This document shows positions 1 to 11,839 of a stretch of DNA of 64,000 nucleotides, one piece after another. Position numbers and translations under genes: made by a program. How positions within the stretch are numbered: position 1 is the stretch's first letter; every line of letters starts with the position of its first letter. This DNA comes from Dentipellis sp. KUC8613 (taxonomy: Eukaryota > Basidiomycota > Agaricomycetes > Russulales > Hericiaceae). Under the pieces are notes generated by a model. That model saw only the letters and a list, made by a program, of their open reading frames with translations. It was not told the DNA's origin and made no database searches. The DNA is taken from positions 1 through 64,000 of the forward strand of contig NSJX01000054.1 of assembly GCA_002286715.1 (NCBI GenBank), read 5' to 3'.

Positions 1-536
1 GACAACGGCCACAAAGACGGCAGAGACTGTGTTTGCTGCAAGGGACGGCGGTGGCGGGCTGGTCAAGCCTTTCAGACTTCAAAGCAGTGCTTGCGCAGCT
101 CCATTTCTTGCTTACGACCATTACGACTCACCTTTGCCTCAGCTTTGCCTCAGCCCACGTCCCCGTCGCGATCATCCCGATCTCAGACGCTCTCCCGCCC
201 GTCCTCGTCGTCTCACACCGACACGAACCACCGTCTCGCCGTTTGGTCCGAGACGCACGACTCCCGCCAACGAATCCCGCTCCGCTTTCGCCGCTTTAGT
301 CCGCCCGCCCGGCCTCCGCAGGCGACTGCACTCAATTACGATCGCATCCGCCCGCCCTTCGATTTCAAGCTCAGCGCAAGTCTCGCCCAGCCCTATTTCG
401 TGCCATGTCCGCTGTATGTCTTTCCTAGCCCATTCAGACCCCCGCTACATCCGCCTCATCGCCTCGACCGTTCCCGGCCCTATATTCACTAACTTACTCT
501 CTCCACACAATTCAGTATCCGCCTCTTCCGTCGCGC
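1..536. other. Upstream region of the C2H2 factor gene
   Basis: This is C- and CT-rich sequence with no convincing gene. Open frames here lack recognisable domains and are typical of GC-rich basidiomycete leaders. It most likely holds the promoter and 5' UTR of the gene starting at 537. No clear TATA box was seen. Confidence 0.4.
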
Positions 537-2084
537 ATGGACCCCCCCTCGTTCTTTAGGCCCGCCCGCGCCCCGTCCCATTTTCCTACTTCTATCCACC
601 AGCGCATCATGCCCAATACCGCAGCCCATAACCGACACGTCTCACCCTTGGCCTCCCACCCGCCCCACCCGCCCATCTATCAGCCCACCCCCACTCGCTT
701 CCCCGCTGCCATGTCGCCCGCCGCCATGCCCAGCGCCGCCTCCTCCGGGGATCAGTACTGCGATTTCGTCTTCGATTCGAACACCGCCGCCGAGTACGAG
801 GCCAACGCCACGCAGCTGTACGGGCAGGAATACTTCGACCAGCACGGCATGTGGGACAAGAAGATGCAGCAGCTCGATCTCTCCGAATACGACAGGATGA
901 AACTCATGGCCTGCACCGAGGCGTCTTTCGACCTCGCCATCACTCAGCAGGCGCACGCGCTCTCCCAGGCGCCTTTGTCCCCGCCCCGCGTCAAGCAGGA
1001 GCAGGCGCTCTACTCGACGCTCTCCAACGACTTCCCGTACTTTGACGTCAGCCACGACGCGGCGGCTTACGGAACCGAGTCATCCAGCCTCTCGTCGTCA
1101 TCGACGCTCCCGACCGCCTCGCCCTCCTCGATGCCCTCCTCCGTTTACTACTCCCCGACCTCCCACGCCCGCGGCGACATGGACATGTCATACCCGACAC
1201 AGCCGCCCGTCGCAGTCCCCGTGGTGCTTGGCGGCACCGCCCCAGCGCCACGGACGTACGTGCACCCGGCCGAGCTCGCGCACTCGCCGACACCGTCGCT
1301 GCAGTACCCCGAGGCCGGGCCCGCGAGCTCGCCCTCGCCCCCGCAGCAGCACTGCAACCCGCGCTTCGTCAGCGGCGCACCCGCGTCGTACGCCGGCGCC
1401 GAGTTTTACCCGGGCATGGAGATCGAGCTGGACCCGCCGCCGCCGCGCAGCCCGCGCGGGTTCGTCGGCGCGATGGGCTCGAGCTCGCCGCCCGCGCTGA
1501 CGCACGAGAGCGACCTCGACGACTCGGGCGAGAGCGAGGTGGAGGAGTTCGACGACGACTCGGGCGAGTTCGTGCTGCACCCCACGCGGCGCAGCACAGG
1601 CGCGCGGGCCGCACGCGGCCGGCGCGACTCGCGCAGCAGCGCCGCAGACGGGTCCGAGGGCAGCTCGCGCTCGCGCGCGCCCCGCGCCCCGCGCGCGACG
1701 CGGCTGACGGCGCCCGTGCCCGTGCCGAACCTGACGAAGAAGAGTCGCGGGCGACGGGTGCCGACGGCGCCGGTGTTCGCGCTGCAGGGCGGCGTGCAGA
1801 AGAACATGCGCACGTACATGTGCAAGGTGAAGGACTGTGGCAAGTGCTTTGCGCGCGGGGAGCACCTCAAGCGGCATGTGCGGTCGATACACACGAACGA
1901 GAAACGTGCGTCCGGTTTCCTTTTTGCTACTGCTTGGACGCGGTGCTGATGCGTTTTGTTCTGGGTGGGGGTTGTAGCGCACAAGTGCCCTGTGCCCGGC
2001 TGTGGGAAGGACTTCAGCCGCCACGATAACCTCGGGCAGCACATGCGTGTGCACAAGGACTTTGCGTTGGGCGACGAGTACTGA
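537..2084 (+). CDS. C2H2 zinc-finger transcription factor (two C-terminal fingers)
   Basis: Predicted DNA-binding transcription regulator of about 490 residues. The long N-terminal part is low-complexity, rich in Ser, Pro and Ala, with an acidic patch (DDSGESEVEEFDDDSGE) and a basic Arg-rich stretch just before the fingers. Two adjacent C2H2 fingers end the protein: CKVKDC...HVRSIH and CPVPGC...HMRVH, joined by a classical TNEKP-type linker. The linker appears only after removal of an intron at 1906-1977 (GT...AG), which splits the Pro codon. The stop is TGA at 2082-2084. The paired C-terminal finger layout resembles fungal Msn2/4-like stress regulators, but the N-terminus is not diagnostic, so target genes cannot be named. 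Start chosen at 537; the in-frame ATG at 609 is an alternative. It converges on centrin downstream. Confidence 0.85.
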
Positions 2085-3002
2085 GCGCCATGCAGACGCA
2101 CGCAAAACGGCAGTCGCTGCCTTCTTCGTCTTTGCCCTCGCTTCGTCTTCGCCTCCGCCGCCACGTCCGCCTTCTTGTCTTTCCGTCCGCGTCCTCGTTC
2201 GTGCATTCGTCTCTCCCACTATCAACATCCACACATCCAGTCACCTCACATCGGCATCTCCACGGACACTAGAATTGGCTTCTGTAACGTTTATGGTCTC
2301 TTCTCGTCTCCTTCCATCTCCATTCATGTCTCTTGGGCTCTGGGCTTCTCGCATCCGTCGTCTCTTGTCGCCTTACGCCTTACGCCATTTTTGACCGGGC
2401 TGGGCTGGGTCTTCCATGCGCACCACCGTATGCCCCATGCCCTCTTCTCTCCTCTCTCTTCTCTCCTCTTCTTTCTTCTCCACACCCCAGCCCACGCCCG
2501 CCGTATGCTTATGGTTCCTTATGAAGCGCCACGCCTCTATACGCCACAGATATTCTTATCACGCCGCCCTTCTCACCGCACGATATGTATCCTACTGTAC
2601 CACCCGCCCCGCCATGTGTATTCCCTACGCCCCTCTCGTCTCTGTTCCTTTTTTGCTTGTTTATTTCCTCTCGTCTCGTCTCGTCTCTTTTCTCGGTTTG
2701 GTGTATTTGTCTTGTAGCTGTACCGCGTTGTTTGGCGTAGCGTACTTCTTGTGCTATTGCATGTGTATTATAAGCGTGCGGCGTGGTTGAATTATGTGTT
2801 TGCTTGTCGCAGTCAAGGTGAGTGCGAGTGTCTCAGTATGTGCATTTGGGACGGATATACAGTATCTGTAGGATGGACAGCGACGAACAGGTGCGTGGCG
2901 GGGAGAATATACAAGGACAAAGCGAAAACAAGAAACTAAACAAGCAGAGTGTGGGGTGGGGTGGAGTGGGGCATGATAGGATGAGAGTGGGCGGAGATGG
3001 GA
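2085..3002. other. Convergent 3' flanks between C2H2 factor and centrin
   Basis: About 0.9 kb of CT-rich then AT-richer sequence lies between two converging genes. It presumably contains both 3' UTRs. No domain, RNA gene or repeat was recognised. Confidence 0.4.
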
Positions 3003-3680
3003 CTATGCGTCGTCCGTCATGATCGCGAAGAACTCCTGCTCGTTGATCTCGCCGTCCTGGTCGAGGTCGAACTCGTCGATCATCGCTTGGCTGTGGGTGC
3101 GGACAGTCAGCGCGCAGCGGAGCGAGGGAACGGATGCATGAGAACGGGACGCACAGCTCGTCGTCCTCGAGGCGGTCGCCGATCTCCTTTGCGACGCGCC
3201 GCAGGTTGCGCAGGCTGATCTTGCCCGTGTTGTCGTCGTCGAAGAGGTGGAACGCGCGCCGGATCTCCTCCATGGGGTCGCGCGCGAGGATCCGCTCGCT
3301 CACTGCGCACCGCGTCAGCATTTTCCTCCCATGATCCAATCTAATCTCTTTTCATCCAGGCACCCCACCCCACGCCGCAGCGAAGGTGTGGAGAGAGGGA
3401 GACGGGGAAGAGACGCACTGATCTTGGCAAAGTCTTCGAACTCCATGAGCCCGTGGCCCGTCTTGTCGTGGTCGCGCAGGATCTTGAGTACCTCCGCCTT
3501 CTTGAGGTCGAACCCGAGTGCGCGCATCGCGACCTTGAGCTCATGGTAGTCGACCGCGCCGTCCTTGTCCGTGTCGAACAGCTCGAACGCCTCCTTGATC
3601 TCCTGCTTCTGCTCCTCGCTGAGCTCCGGGCGCGCGTGCGGGCGCCGCTTGGCTTTTGTTGCAGCTGATGAGGTGTACAT
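3003..3680 (-). CDS. CDC31: Centrin (EF-hand Ca2+-binding protein)
   Basis: Centrin acts at the fungal spindle pole body and in nuclear mRNA export. Three exons (3419-3680, 3155-3302, 3003-3090) are separated by GT-AG introns at 3303-3418 and 3091-3154. The protein begins with a short basic tail, then the centrin signature [20 protein letters not shown]-hand 1 [12 protein letters not shown] and the RALGF motif. It continues through KIMSER and a second hand, [20 protein letters not shown], and ends with [18 protein letters not shown]. The RRVAKE segment and the short C-terminal tail after the last hand separate it from calmodulin. It is divergent from the xanthine dioxygenase gene, with 330 bp between the starts. 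Family assignment is secure; the gene symbol is by homology. Confidence 0.93.
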
Positions 3681-4010
3681 TTTGCGAAAAGGTGAGATGT
3701 AAAGGGTAGATGTCGAGTGGGGAGGAGGAGGAGGGTAAGGAGGAGGTGAGGCGCGTCACGGTCGCGTCGCGTGAGGGCGTGGGAATTGCAGTCGCGGAGC
3801 TGGGATCGGGCGCGTCGACGGATCTCGCACTAAGCGCCCGGATCATGCAGCATGGGCGGGTCATGCTCTCTTACATGCGTGCGCGGGCTGGTCTCGACGC
3901 TCCTCCGCCGTTATCAGCCCCAGCGCGCAGCCGTTATCGCTCCTCTCTTGCTCTCTAACCACCACCATCACCGCCAGCACCACCACAAACACCTCAGCAC
4001 CGTCGCTAGT
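3681..4010. promoter_or_regulatory. Shared promoter of centrin and xanthine dioxygenase with two GATA-type sites
   Basis: This 330-bp divergent intergenic region has two TTATC cores, at 3911-3916 (TTATCA) and 3934-3939 (TTATCG). These are reverse-strand HGATAR sites, 23 bp apart and about 75-100 bp before the xan1 start. Fungal purine-catabolic genes are known to be under GATA-factor (AreA-type) nitrogen control. A role here is inferred from position and spacing only. Confidence 0.45.
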
Positions 4011-5516
4011 ATGGCCATTGAGCTCGTGTCGCTCCCCCTGCCGCCGTCTGCGGATGCTTCGAAGTTCGCGGACTTCGGGAAGGAGGTGAGGGGCGTCAAT
4101 CCCGGAACGCTCAGCGAGGACGAGTTCAAGCAGATTGAGGAGCTTCTGTATAAGGTTGGTGGTCTGCTAGCTCGTGCGGGCGAAGCTGACAGGGTCATGT
4201 GCTGCAGCATAGTGCGCTGTTGTTTAGGGACTGCGAGTTGACGCCCGAGCAGCAATACGCTCTGACGAAGGTGTGTGCCGCTATCTCCTGCCTTATCTTT
4301 CGCAGACGTGAGCGGGCTCGACTTTGATTGTGCCTGTCTATCGCCTACGGAGCCCCGTCCCCATATCTCTACATTCATCCTATCGAAACAGCCGCTCACC
4401 CGAACCTGCAGGCGTTCGACCCCACCTCGGAGAACTATGGCCACGGCAACAACAAGACAGAAGGCACGAAGAAGTCGATCCTGCACCCCGACCTGAAGAC
4501 GATCCCGCGCGTGCCGCAGGTGCAGCTCATCGGCAACGGCACCGTGCACGACCACGAGGGGCTCGCCGAGGCGAAGCTCAAGCACCCCTCGCACACGACG
4601 TTCCACAAGACGCGCGTGAGCCCCGCAGACGAGGCCGCCGGCGCGACGCGCTTCTACCGCTGGCACATCGACGCCGCGCTGTATGACCTCAACCCGCCGC
4701 GCGTGACGACGCTCTACGGGCTCGTCGTCCCGCAGGGCGCGCCGCAGGTGTGCCGCTACGACGACGGCACGGGCGACGAGCTCCCCGTGCCCCTTGGCAC
4801 GACCGCGTTCGTGTCCGGCAAGACGATGTTCGACATCCTCCCGCCCGAGCTCAAGAGCCTCGCCGTGCGCACGCGCGTGCGCTACGCGCCGCACCCGTAC
4901 GTGTGGATGTCCGCCGCGCACGCGATGCCGACGGGGCTCGGGATCGAGAGCGAGAGCCTCGAGCTGGCGTACGACGAGCTCCCGCAGTGGAAGGAGGACG
5001 CGGTGAAGACGCTGCCGGTGGTAAGTACCTCCCTCCCCCCCGCCTGCGCTGTCGCGTGGCTAATGGAGCCTGCTAGCTGTGGAAGAACCCTGTGACGGGC
5101 GCGCTGCACTTCCAGGTGCACCCCTGCGGCGCGGCGGAGCTAATCGTTGCGCCGCTGCCCGCGGGCGCGAAGCGCGACGGCGCGCTGTACCCCGATGGCG
5201 CGCACATCAAGGATCTGAAGACGGTGCGCGAGCTGCTGTACAAAATGCAGCGGCCTGCCATTGCCCCGACGCTGGTGTATCCGCATGATTGGTACGTCGC
5301 AGTCCTTGACAGGTCACCGTAGAGTGTGCTGCTGATGCGGGTGTTGGTGCTTGCAGGCGCGAGAAGGACCTGGTGCTGTTCCACAACCGCGGCGTGCTGC
5401 ATTCGGTCGTGGGTGCGTTTGCGCCGGACCAGGTGCGCGCGTTCCACCAGTGCAATCTGGCGGCGTCGGACGAGCCCGCGGGGCCGAGTGCGGAGGATGT
5501 CGAGCGCTGGGCTTGA
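4011..5516 (+). CDS. xan1: Alpha-ketoglutarate-dependent xanthine dioxygenase (TauD family)
   Basis: Converts xanthine to urate using Fe(II), O2 and 2-oxoglutarate; this is the fungal cytosolic alternative to xanthine dehydrogenase. Five exons (4011-4154, 4208-4270, 4412-5020, 5077-5291, 5357-5516) give 396 residues. The metal triad is visible: WHIDAAL supplies His-x-Asp, and the distal His is in RGVLHSVVG. Sixteen residues after that His comes HQCNLA, with an Arg (QVRAF) 12 residues after it. This spacing matches H340, R352, Q356 and N358 as I recall them from Aspergillus nidulans XanA, where Q356/N358 contact substrate, so I prefer xanthine dioxygenase over a generic TauD enzyme. The product lacks a signal peptide. 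A second copy lies at 16004-17536. Confidence 0.88.
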
Positions 5517-6169
5517 GGAGAATGCTTGCACGCTAGGTGTTTCTTGGGCGTCCTGGACGGGATGGATAGGGATGGAAGGAATAATAATATCTGTAATTCT
5601 GTGCTCAGCCAGATTCGTGTTGTAATTTCCTTACTGCTCTGCATGCGCATTGTACTGCTCTCGGGATCTCATCGAATATGGTCATATGGGAATCTATATC
5701 TGTGCGTGTAAGGGTACGTATGGAGCTACTTACCAGTGAATCGTCGTTTGGCAGAAAATTGCTGAAAATTTCCTGGGCATCATTTCGGGAGGCAAATCGA
5801 CCAGGTACTCTATTGCTTTTTTATGGGCTTGAGGCGATTGAAGGACCTAATTCGGACGACAGAACAAAGCAAGCGATGAGAACGCTTTGAAATCAATGGA
5901 GAAAAGAATGGAACGGCTGGTGGTGGAGGGAGCTCAAGAGGGATACAGTGACCGGGCGCTTGCCTGGAGTGCGATTAGATTAGATGCTAAATCACGCCCA
6001 CATCAGCGGGACCCCGGGGACTCTACAATCCCGAATTGTTCGCAGCCTAACGCGTTACAATTGGCGCTGGAACGACTTGACCTGCTGTAATTACTTACCT
6101 CTACATTCCTTACCTCTGTCTTTCCTTCTTACCGCTCTGTGAGCATCTCATCCTCAAAATACCCGCAAC
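5517..6169. other. Intergenic: xan1 3' flank and mannosidase promoter
   Basis: About 650 bp of moderately AT-rich sequence without a convincing coding region. The last ~60 bp are CT-rich (5' leader-like) before the mannosidase ATG. Nothing else was recognised. Confidence 0.4.
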
Positions 6170-8916
6170 ATGGCCGGGCCAGCGCTCAGAAAACGGAAAC
6201 AGGGCGCACCGAATGGCAAATCGGCCTCCGCGGCTGCCGGCGACCGGGCTGTACGTGCTCTTTTTATACAGCTTTCGAGTATATACTCACGGGCACCATC
6301 AAGAATACCGCGCAGCATGAAAGCTCGGCAGGATCACTTCGCCTCTTGCTATCTTCACTGGCATTTGTGGCCGTGTTTCTCTTATACCAGGTGTGTCACG
6401 CGCAAGGTTTACCCCAAATGGCTGCTAAACGCGACACGGGTTGAATTTATAGTACCCTGCGCCTTTAAAACAGGCTGCCGAGCTGTGGCTCGGGAGACCT
6501 GCTGATCAGCTGCCTGGCACGAGCAAAAGCACGTATATTGGTCTCAAAGCAGATGCACCTAGGCAGGCGGCAGTGGTGAAGGCGTTCAAAGTGCGTCGCG
6601 TCTTTCGCTCCCCTTTACGCGCTGGGTATTGACGCAGAACCGGCTGCAGCATGCGTGGCTTGCATATGGTAGCTACCCCCGGCAATTCGATGAATGAGGA
6701 CGCGTTACTCACGGATCCAGAGAGGGACGCCATGGGCTCGGACGAGTACCACCCCATCAGCCGCAACGGCTCGAATCTGACGACCGCCGGCGGGATCGGG
6801 TACACCGTCGTCGACTCGCTCGACACCATGCTCATCATGGGGCTCGACGACGAATATCAGCGCGCCCGCTCCTGGGTCGCGAACAACATGACGCTGGACC
6901 GCGATGCGGACTTCAATACCTTCGAGGTAACGTCCTTCCCTCCCCACCCGCCTATATATACACATGAACGATGATGTTCACTGGTGTAGACGACCATCCG
7001 TGTGCTGGGTGGCCTGTTGTCGGCGTACCACCTGTCTGGCGAGGACCCGGTATTTCTCGAGAAAGCGAAGGAGCTCGCAGATAGGATGTTACCTGTGTTC
7101 GATACCCCCTCGGGGCTTCCTCTCTCGTTGATCAACCTCGCACAGCGCAAGGGCGTTATGAATGAGGATAATCAGGGACTCGTAAGCACGGCGGAGGCAT
7201 CGACGCTGCAGCTAGAGTTCCGGTACCTTTCGCAGCTGACGGATGAGGATATTTATTGGAAGAAGGCTGAGCAGGTATGTATGGGTTTCATGCATTTTAT
7301 GTTTTGTTGATGAACATGGTGATAGGTTATGGCGGTTATCAAGGCAGCTAGGATGCCGTCAGGGTTGCCGAGTATCTTCATGAAGTACGTTGGTTTTAGG
7401 CTATATACTTCACAACCATTGATGATGTCCGGAAGTCCTCAGGATGGAAGATTTGTGACCTCCGCAATCTCCCTCGGGTCGCGTGGGGATTCGCATTACG
7501 AATATCTGCTGTAGGATGCCACCAATTTGTGCATTGCTTCTGATACTGACGTCCGTGCAGGAAGCAGTATGTGCAGACGGTAATGACTTTCTTCGCTCCA
7601 TGCCTTGAGCTTGCGCTAATGATGCGCAGAATTCCGAAGAACCGGTCTACCGCGATGTAGGTAGCATTGTCTTTATCCGTATAGCTTCTGATAAACATAC
7701 TATACAGATGTACGACGACGCCGTACAAGCGATCCACGACCATCTCGTCCAGCGCGGCATGTCCTCCGGTCTGACCTACACCTCCGAGCTCATCCCCGAG
7801 CGCTCGCCCCTCGGCGACATGTATGCTCCACATCCTTCTCTCCTTCCCCTCCCCTCATTCACATCCCATCCAGCTCATGGCGCCTAACACCCAAACAAGA
7901 CTTCCTAGTCTGCTTCTTCGCCGGCACGCTCATGCTCGGCGCAACCACCTCCGGCGCGCTTGTGCACCCCGTCTCGATCCCGCCGCTCCCGGAGGAGCTC
8001 ACGGAGCAGGGCCGCAGGGACTGGAAGACGGGCTATGAACTCCTCCGGACGTGCATGGCAACGCATGATACGCAGACGTACGTCTCATGCATTTCCATGT
8101 TTCTTTTGCAGGGAGTTGCATTTCTGAGTATGTTTATGGGCGTCGGTGTAGGGGTCTTCCCCCGCAGATCGCGCACTTCAGGATTCCGAGCGACGGGATG
8201 GATGAGATGATGGGTGCTGCACCGAGGGACTGGTATATCAAGGGTGCCCGGTATGTTGCGACTTTCCTCCAGCGTTCTGCTGCTCATTGCGATCTACCGA
8301 TCTGTAGCCCCGGTGCGTTCCCGCCGTATGATGCGCGGTACATTCTCCGGTCCGTTTTCCCACCCGTCTCATCAAATGCACGGTCAAAGCTGATGCTTGG
8401 CCTAACCTCACCATAGCCCGGAAACCGTCGAGTCGCTCTTCATCGCGTTCCGCCTCACGGGCGACGAGCGCTACCGCGAGTGGGGCTGGGACATCTTCCG
8501 CGCGATCGAGACGCACTGCAAGGTGCCCTCGGGCGGGTACGCGGCGATCATCAACGTCGACGAGGTGCCGGCGCGCCAGGAAGATAAGATGGAGACGTTC
8601 TTGATGGTGCGTCGCCTTATTCATTTCCTTCCATTTTACTGTGCAATGGGTGCTGATACATGTGTGGGCGTGCAGAGCGAGACGTTCAAATACCTGTTCT
8701 TGTTGTTTTCGGATGGAGATACTATACCACTATCGAGTGAGTGCATTGCGTCCGATTGGTGTATTTGACTTGCTTATGCGGGATCCCGACATGTAGAATA
8801 CGTGTTCAACACGGAGGTGAGTGAGAATGTTGCGCACCGTGGGTGACGACTGACATGCTTGGTAGGCACATCCACTCCCGATTTTCAGCCCGGCTATCAG
8901 GACTGGCTTTTCATGA
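6170..8916 (+). CDS. GH47 alpha-1,2-mannosidase (class I, ER/Golgi N-glycan trimming)
   Basis: Trims alpha-1,2-mannose from N-glycans. About 600 residues from roughly 16-17 small exons. Type II membrane topology: a short basic cytosolic tail (MAGPALRKRKQ) is followed after the first intron by one hydrophobic segment (SLRLLLSSLAFVAVFLLY, near 6340-6395). Family landmarks appear in order: AFKNRLQHAW, then DELRP-like GSDEYHPIS, VVDSLDTMLIMGL, FETTIRVLGGLLSAYHL, FVTSAISLGSRGDSHYEYLLKQY, SELIPER, AHFRI, RYILRPETVESLFIAFRLTGD, the SETFKYLFLLF motif, and the terminal YVFNTEAHPLPIF. Several landmarks emerge only across splice junctions (for example ATG AA|T CCT CAG at about 7383/7436), which supports an intact gene. 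Border positions of the first intron are uncertain. The enzyme could act in the ER (Mns1-like) or Golgi; the sequence does not decide. Confidence 0.9.
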
Positions 8917-10003
8917 TCATGGGGCGAAGGGGAACGGAGGCTGGCAAGCGTAGCATTGCATATCTATGGAGCGTAAATTATTGACAGATATCAGAACATG
9001 CCTCACCGCAGCGGTCGTCCCATTATATTGCTCCAAGAAGGTGCGTTTCCATTTTCACGACTTCTGCCGAGTAGATGACGGTGCGTAATACACGCTCATG
9101 GATCCGTTTCCGGGCGTGGTGTAGTCGTAGGTACATTACTAGAAGCTCACATTGCCTCCTACTTGTAAACAGGTTCGAAACTCGTTCTGACAAAATGTCC
9201 TAGCAGTGCAGGGGTTTTCGCGCTGGTACCAACCGACCATAGTCTTGGACGCATGCATGGCTGAAATGAGTGATGCCTCCGTGAGTCTTCGTAAGTACCC
9301 ACAGTTCACTTGCAATTGCTCTCCCACGCCGGGCGTACGATAGTGTTCCTCGATGTGAATTAGCCTTCCTTTGGATATTCTTTGTACTTGAATACTGTTT
9401 TCATTTCTGCATATGCCGGCAATTTAGCTCGACCGCTGAGCGGGGGCCTCCGCCAACGACCAAGTCCTGCGGACCATGCACGTGCCACGTGTCGGGCGTC
9501 TCCGAGCAATCAGTCTAGCGCCCAAAACGTTCCAGCACTCTCTTCTTCCTCGTCCCTCGCGTACGATACATCTTGCGCAAGCATGAAGTTCTCATTCACG
9601 ACTGCAAGTACAAGTCAAAGAAGATAAGTATAATCGATTTTTACTACTATATAAATGTACGTCGCTCTAGGAAAAGAAGTACACGAAGCCGCGCATCCGC
9701 ACGATGATGCAGATTGCCAATCGTGCTCACACGATGTACGACAAAGTTCATCCACGGACCGCACAGACATTGCCCCATCGATAAGCTGCCACGAGGAGGC
9801 CCTAAGAAAAAGAGAAAAAAATAACCTGGTGCGTCCAACCTCTCCTAACACTCGCACTGACGACGTCCATTTCTTCCTGGCGACATTCTGCGACGCCGAC
9901 CTTGCGATACCACCGCTCTCTCACCAGCGACATCTCTCACCTACCCTACACCCATTCACGTTCCACTCGCCTCGCGTGTTTGCACCCCCGACTATCGCAC
10001 CAC
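8917..10003. other. Gene-poor 1.1 kb with a block resembling 14.03-14.16 kb
   Basis: No convincing gene. Roughly 9095-9215 resembles 14030-14160 (shared stretches around GGGC-TGGT-TAG-CGTA-GTACATTA and the later ACAAAA-TG-TAGCAG), suggesting an old duplicated segment. The CT-rich part near 9900-10000 flanks the stop of the C2H2 gene on the minus strand. Confidence 0.4.
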
Positions 10004-11674
10004 TCACTCTACGCCCTGCAGATCCCACAGCGCAGTATGCTGCTCACCGCACTCAATCTCCACGATATCCTCAACATGCCCCACTCCATCATGGACCACC
10101 CTGATATGTCTCCAGGCGTTATCGGAGCGGTTGAGCGTGCTGCTGCACCGGGTGTAGTAGAAGACGGTCTTGTCGTCGGCGTGGATGGCCTTCCAATGCC
10201 GCCTCATGTCGTACTTGCGGTGGAAGGTCTTTATGCAGCCCTCGTACGGACAGCCCCATCTGCCATTCCCGAGCTTGACTGCTTCCGGGATCTTCTGCGT
10301 TGGGCGGTCGTCCTTGGCTCGCGTCCTCCTCGTTCTCTTCGTGTGCTTTGCCTTCTTGCTCCCGCGCGCTCCGGTCGTGGGCGACGGTGCGTCTGACCCC
10401 TGCGACGGCAAGGGTAGAGACCTGTCGGTGAACAGGCCGGCGATGTCTTCATGACCCCGGTCATTTGCCGGGGTTCTATTAATGTCGGTGGCAAGGGTCG
10501 ACCTTGCCTTCTGCCCTGACCTTGCGGTCTGTGGGGCGAAAGGGTCGGCGCCCTCGCGTCTTGATGCGTGCAACTCTTGATAGCTGTGGAATTGTCAGCG
10601 CGCATCCTGCGGCATACTGCGTTCTCTACTCACTTGCTTCTATCTCTCAGACTCGTATCGAACGAGCCCGGTGCCATCTGTTGGCCCGGGCTGGAATGGG
10701 GTCCCGCGCTCATGGGGATGTCGTCGTAGCCCAAGCGGAGCTCGCCATACCCAGGCATAGAGTATGCCTGCGCCGGCGGCTGTGCAACGAACTGTGTCGT
10801 CGAACGCAGCAGGATTGGTGCCGACAGCGGCGCCTCGTTCTCGACCCCGGTGCGCGACGCATCAAACGAGGACGGACACATGAAGTGTCCGATTTGTATG
10901 CCGGGGGGATTGAGGTTGACGGGAGGCGGGGGTATCGGTGGCGCATATCTTGGGCTGCCGTTTGATGCCCAACACGACCTCGGGGCCGATGACGAAGGGG
11001 CCGAGCCATACAACAGTGACCCGGGGCTCCACTGAGCTTGCGGCAGAGGAAACATCTCCCGTCGAGGCAAAGGTGGCGGGGCATAGGGAGCGTCGAACGC
11101 ATCCTCGTATTGCTAGTGGTGTTACACGTTAGGTGAGCAGGACGTTCTGATTTGCGTGTTCAAACATACCTGGCAGTCGTACGGCCCCCTGTGCTGGACG
11201 TAGATACCAGGGCCTCGCCTAAGGGCAATCGGTGGCGCCTGTGGCGCACCGAGGTGGATGTCCTCTGGCGGACGGTTCAGGAGGGGCAGAGGCTCGTTCA
11301 GCGGGAAGCTCTGTGAGTAGTGCGTCAGTCGTTGTTCTGGGCACTACTACGGGCGCAGCTGAACTCACTGAGTAGAGATTGGGGTTGGCGAATGTGTAAG
11401 CGCCACCCGCTTCGAGGTCGCCGGGCGAAAACGTATGCTGGTGTGGCGTATATCATATCAGGCGCACAGACCGCAGCGGATGGATGGGCGAATGTTACCT
11501 GGCTTTGCCTCGAGAGCAGAGTGGCTATGCTCTGTGAGGTAAACTCGTGCGATGTGGGCTATCCGTAACACAAGGTGGTCAGCATTGCGCTTGCGAACCG
11601 CAATGGAAGCAACCTACGAAAAGCTCTTCCTGCAGGTGTGCAGGGATGGCCGAATAGCCAGGGTAGGAGTACAT
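10004..11674 (-). CDS. C2H2 zinc-finger protein, Pro-rich N-terminus
   Basis: Probable nuclear DNA-binding protein of roughly 430 residues. Proposed start is the ATG at 11672-11674 (MYSYPGYSAIPAHLQ), followed by small exons. These include one near 11373-11448 ending in FANPNLYS at a GTGAGT donor, one near 11170-11312 ending in GPYDCQ, a long Pro-rich exon (about 10635-11125) and the final exon (about 10004-10583). One good finger, CPYEGC...RRHWKAIH, lies near the C-terminus. A second candidate, RCSSTLNRSDNAWRHIRVVH, lacks one Cys of the first pair and may be degenerate. Before the fingers is a basic stretch (SKKAKHTKRTRRTR) that could be a nuclear localisation signal. A partly identical, disrupted copy is at 13120-13760. 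Splice borders in the first third are tentative; the function is unknown. Confidence 0.65.
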
Positions 11675-11782
11675 TTTGGGAGCAGGAGGAGCGAGTTGCA
11701 GTACGGGAGGAAGGATTGGGAAATGCTAGACGAGGTGTTCAGAGGAACAAAAAGGATGGCGCGTCAGTTGCAAGATGGTGAG

Positions 11783-11790
11783 CTTAAATA
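11783..11790 (-). promoter_or_regulatory. Possible TATA element (TATTTAAG)
   Basis: On the minus strand this AT-rich octamer lies about 110 nt upstream of the proposed ATG of the C2H2 gene at 11674. It is followed by a CT-rich leader. Position is plausible for a core promoter. Confidence 0.3.
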
Positions 11791-11839
11791 CCAGTAACTG
11801 TCATTCAAACTACGCTTTCCACTTCTAGATATCCTGGTC

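Noticed and set aside
1188..2234. Long minus-strand open frame (348 codons)
   Set aside because: Overlaps the C2H2 factor gene on the other strand; Arg/Ala-rich shadow.
3968..4921. Minus-strand open frame (317 codons)
   Set aside because: Antisense to xanthine dioxygenase exons, which have clear motifs and splice sites.
9170..9190. GGTTCGAAACTC resembling a tRNA T-loop
   Set aside because: No matching acceptor, D or anticodon stems could be found around it; similar short matches elsewhere also failed.
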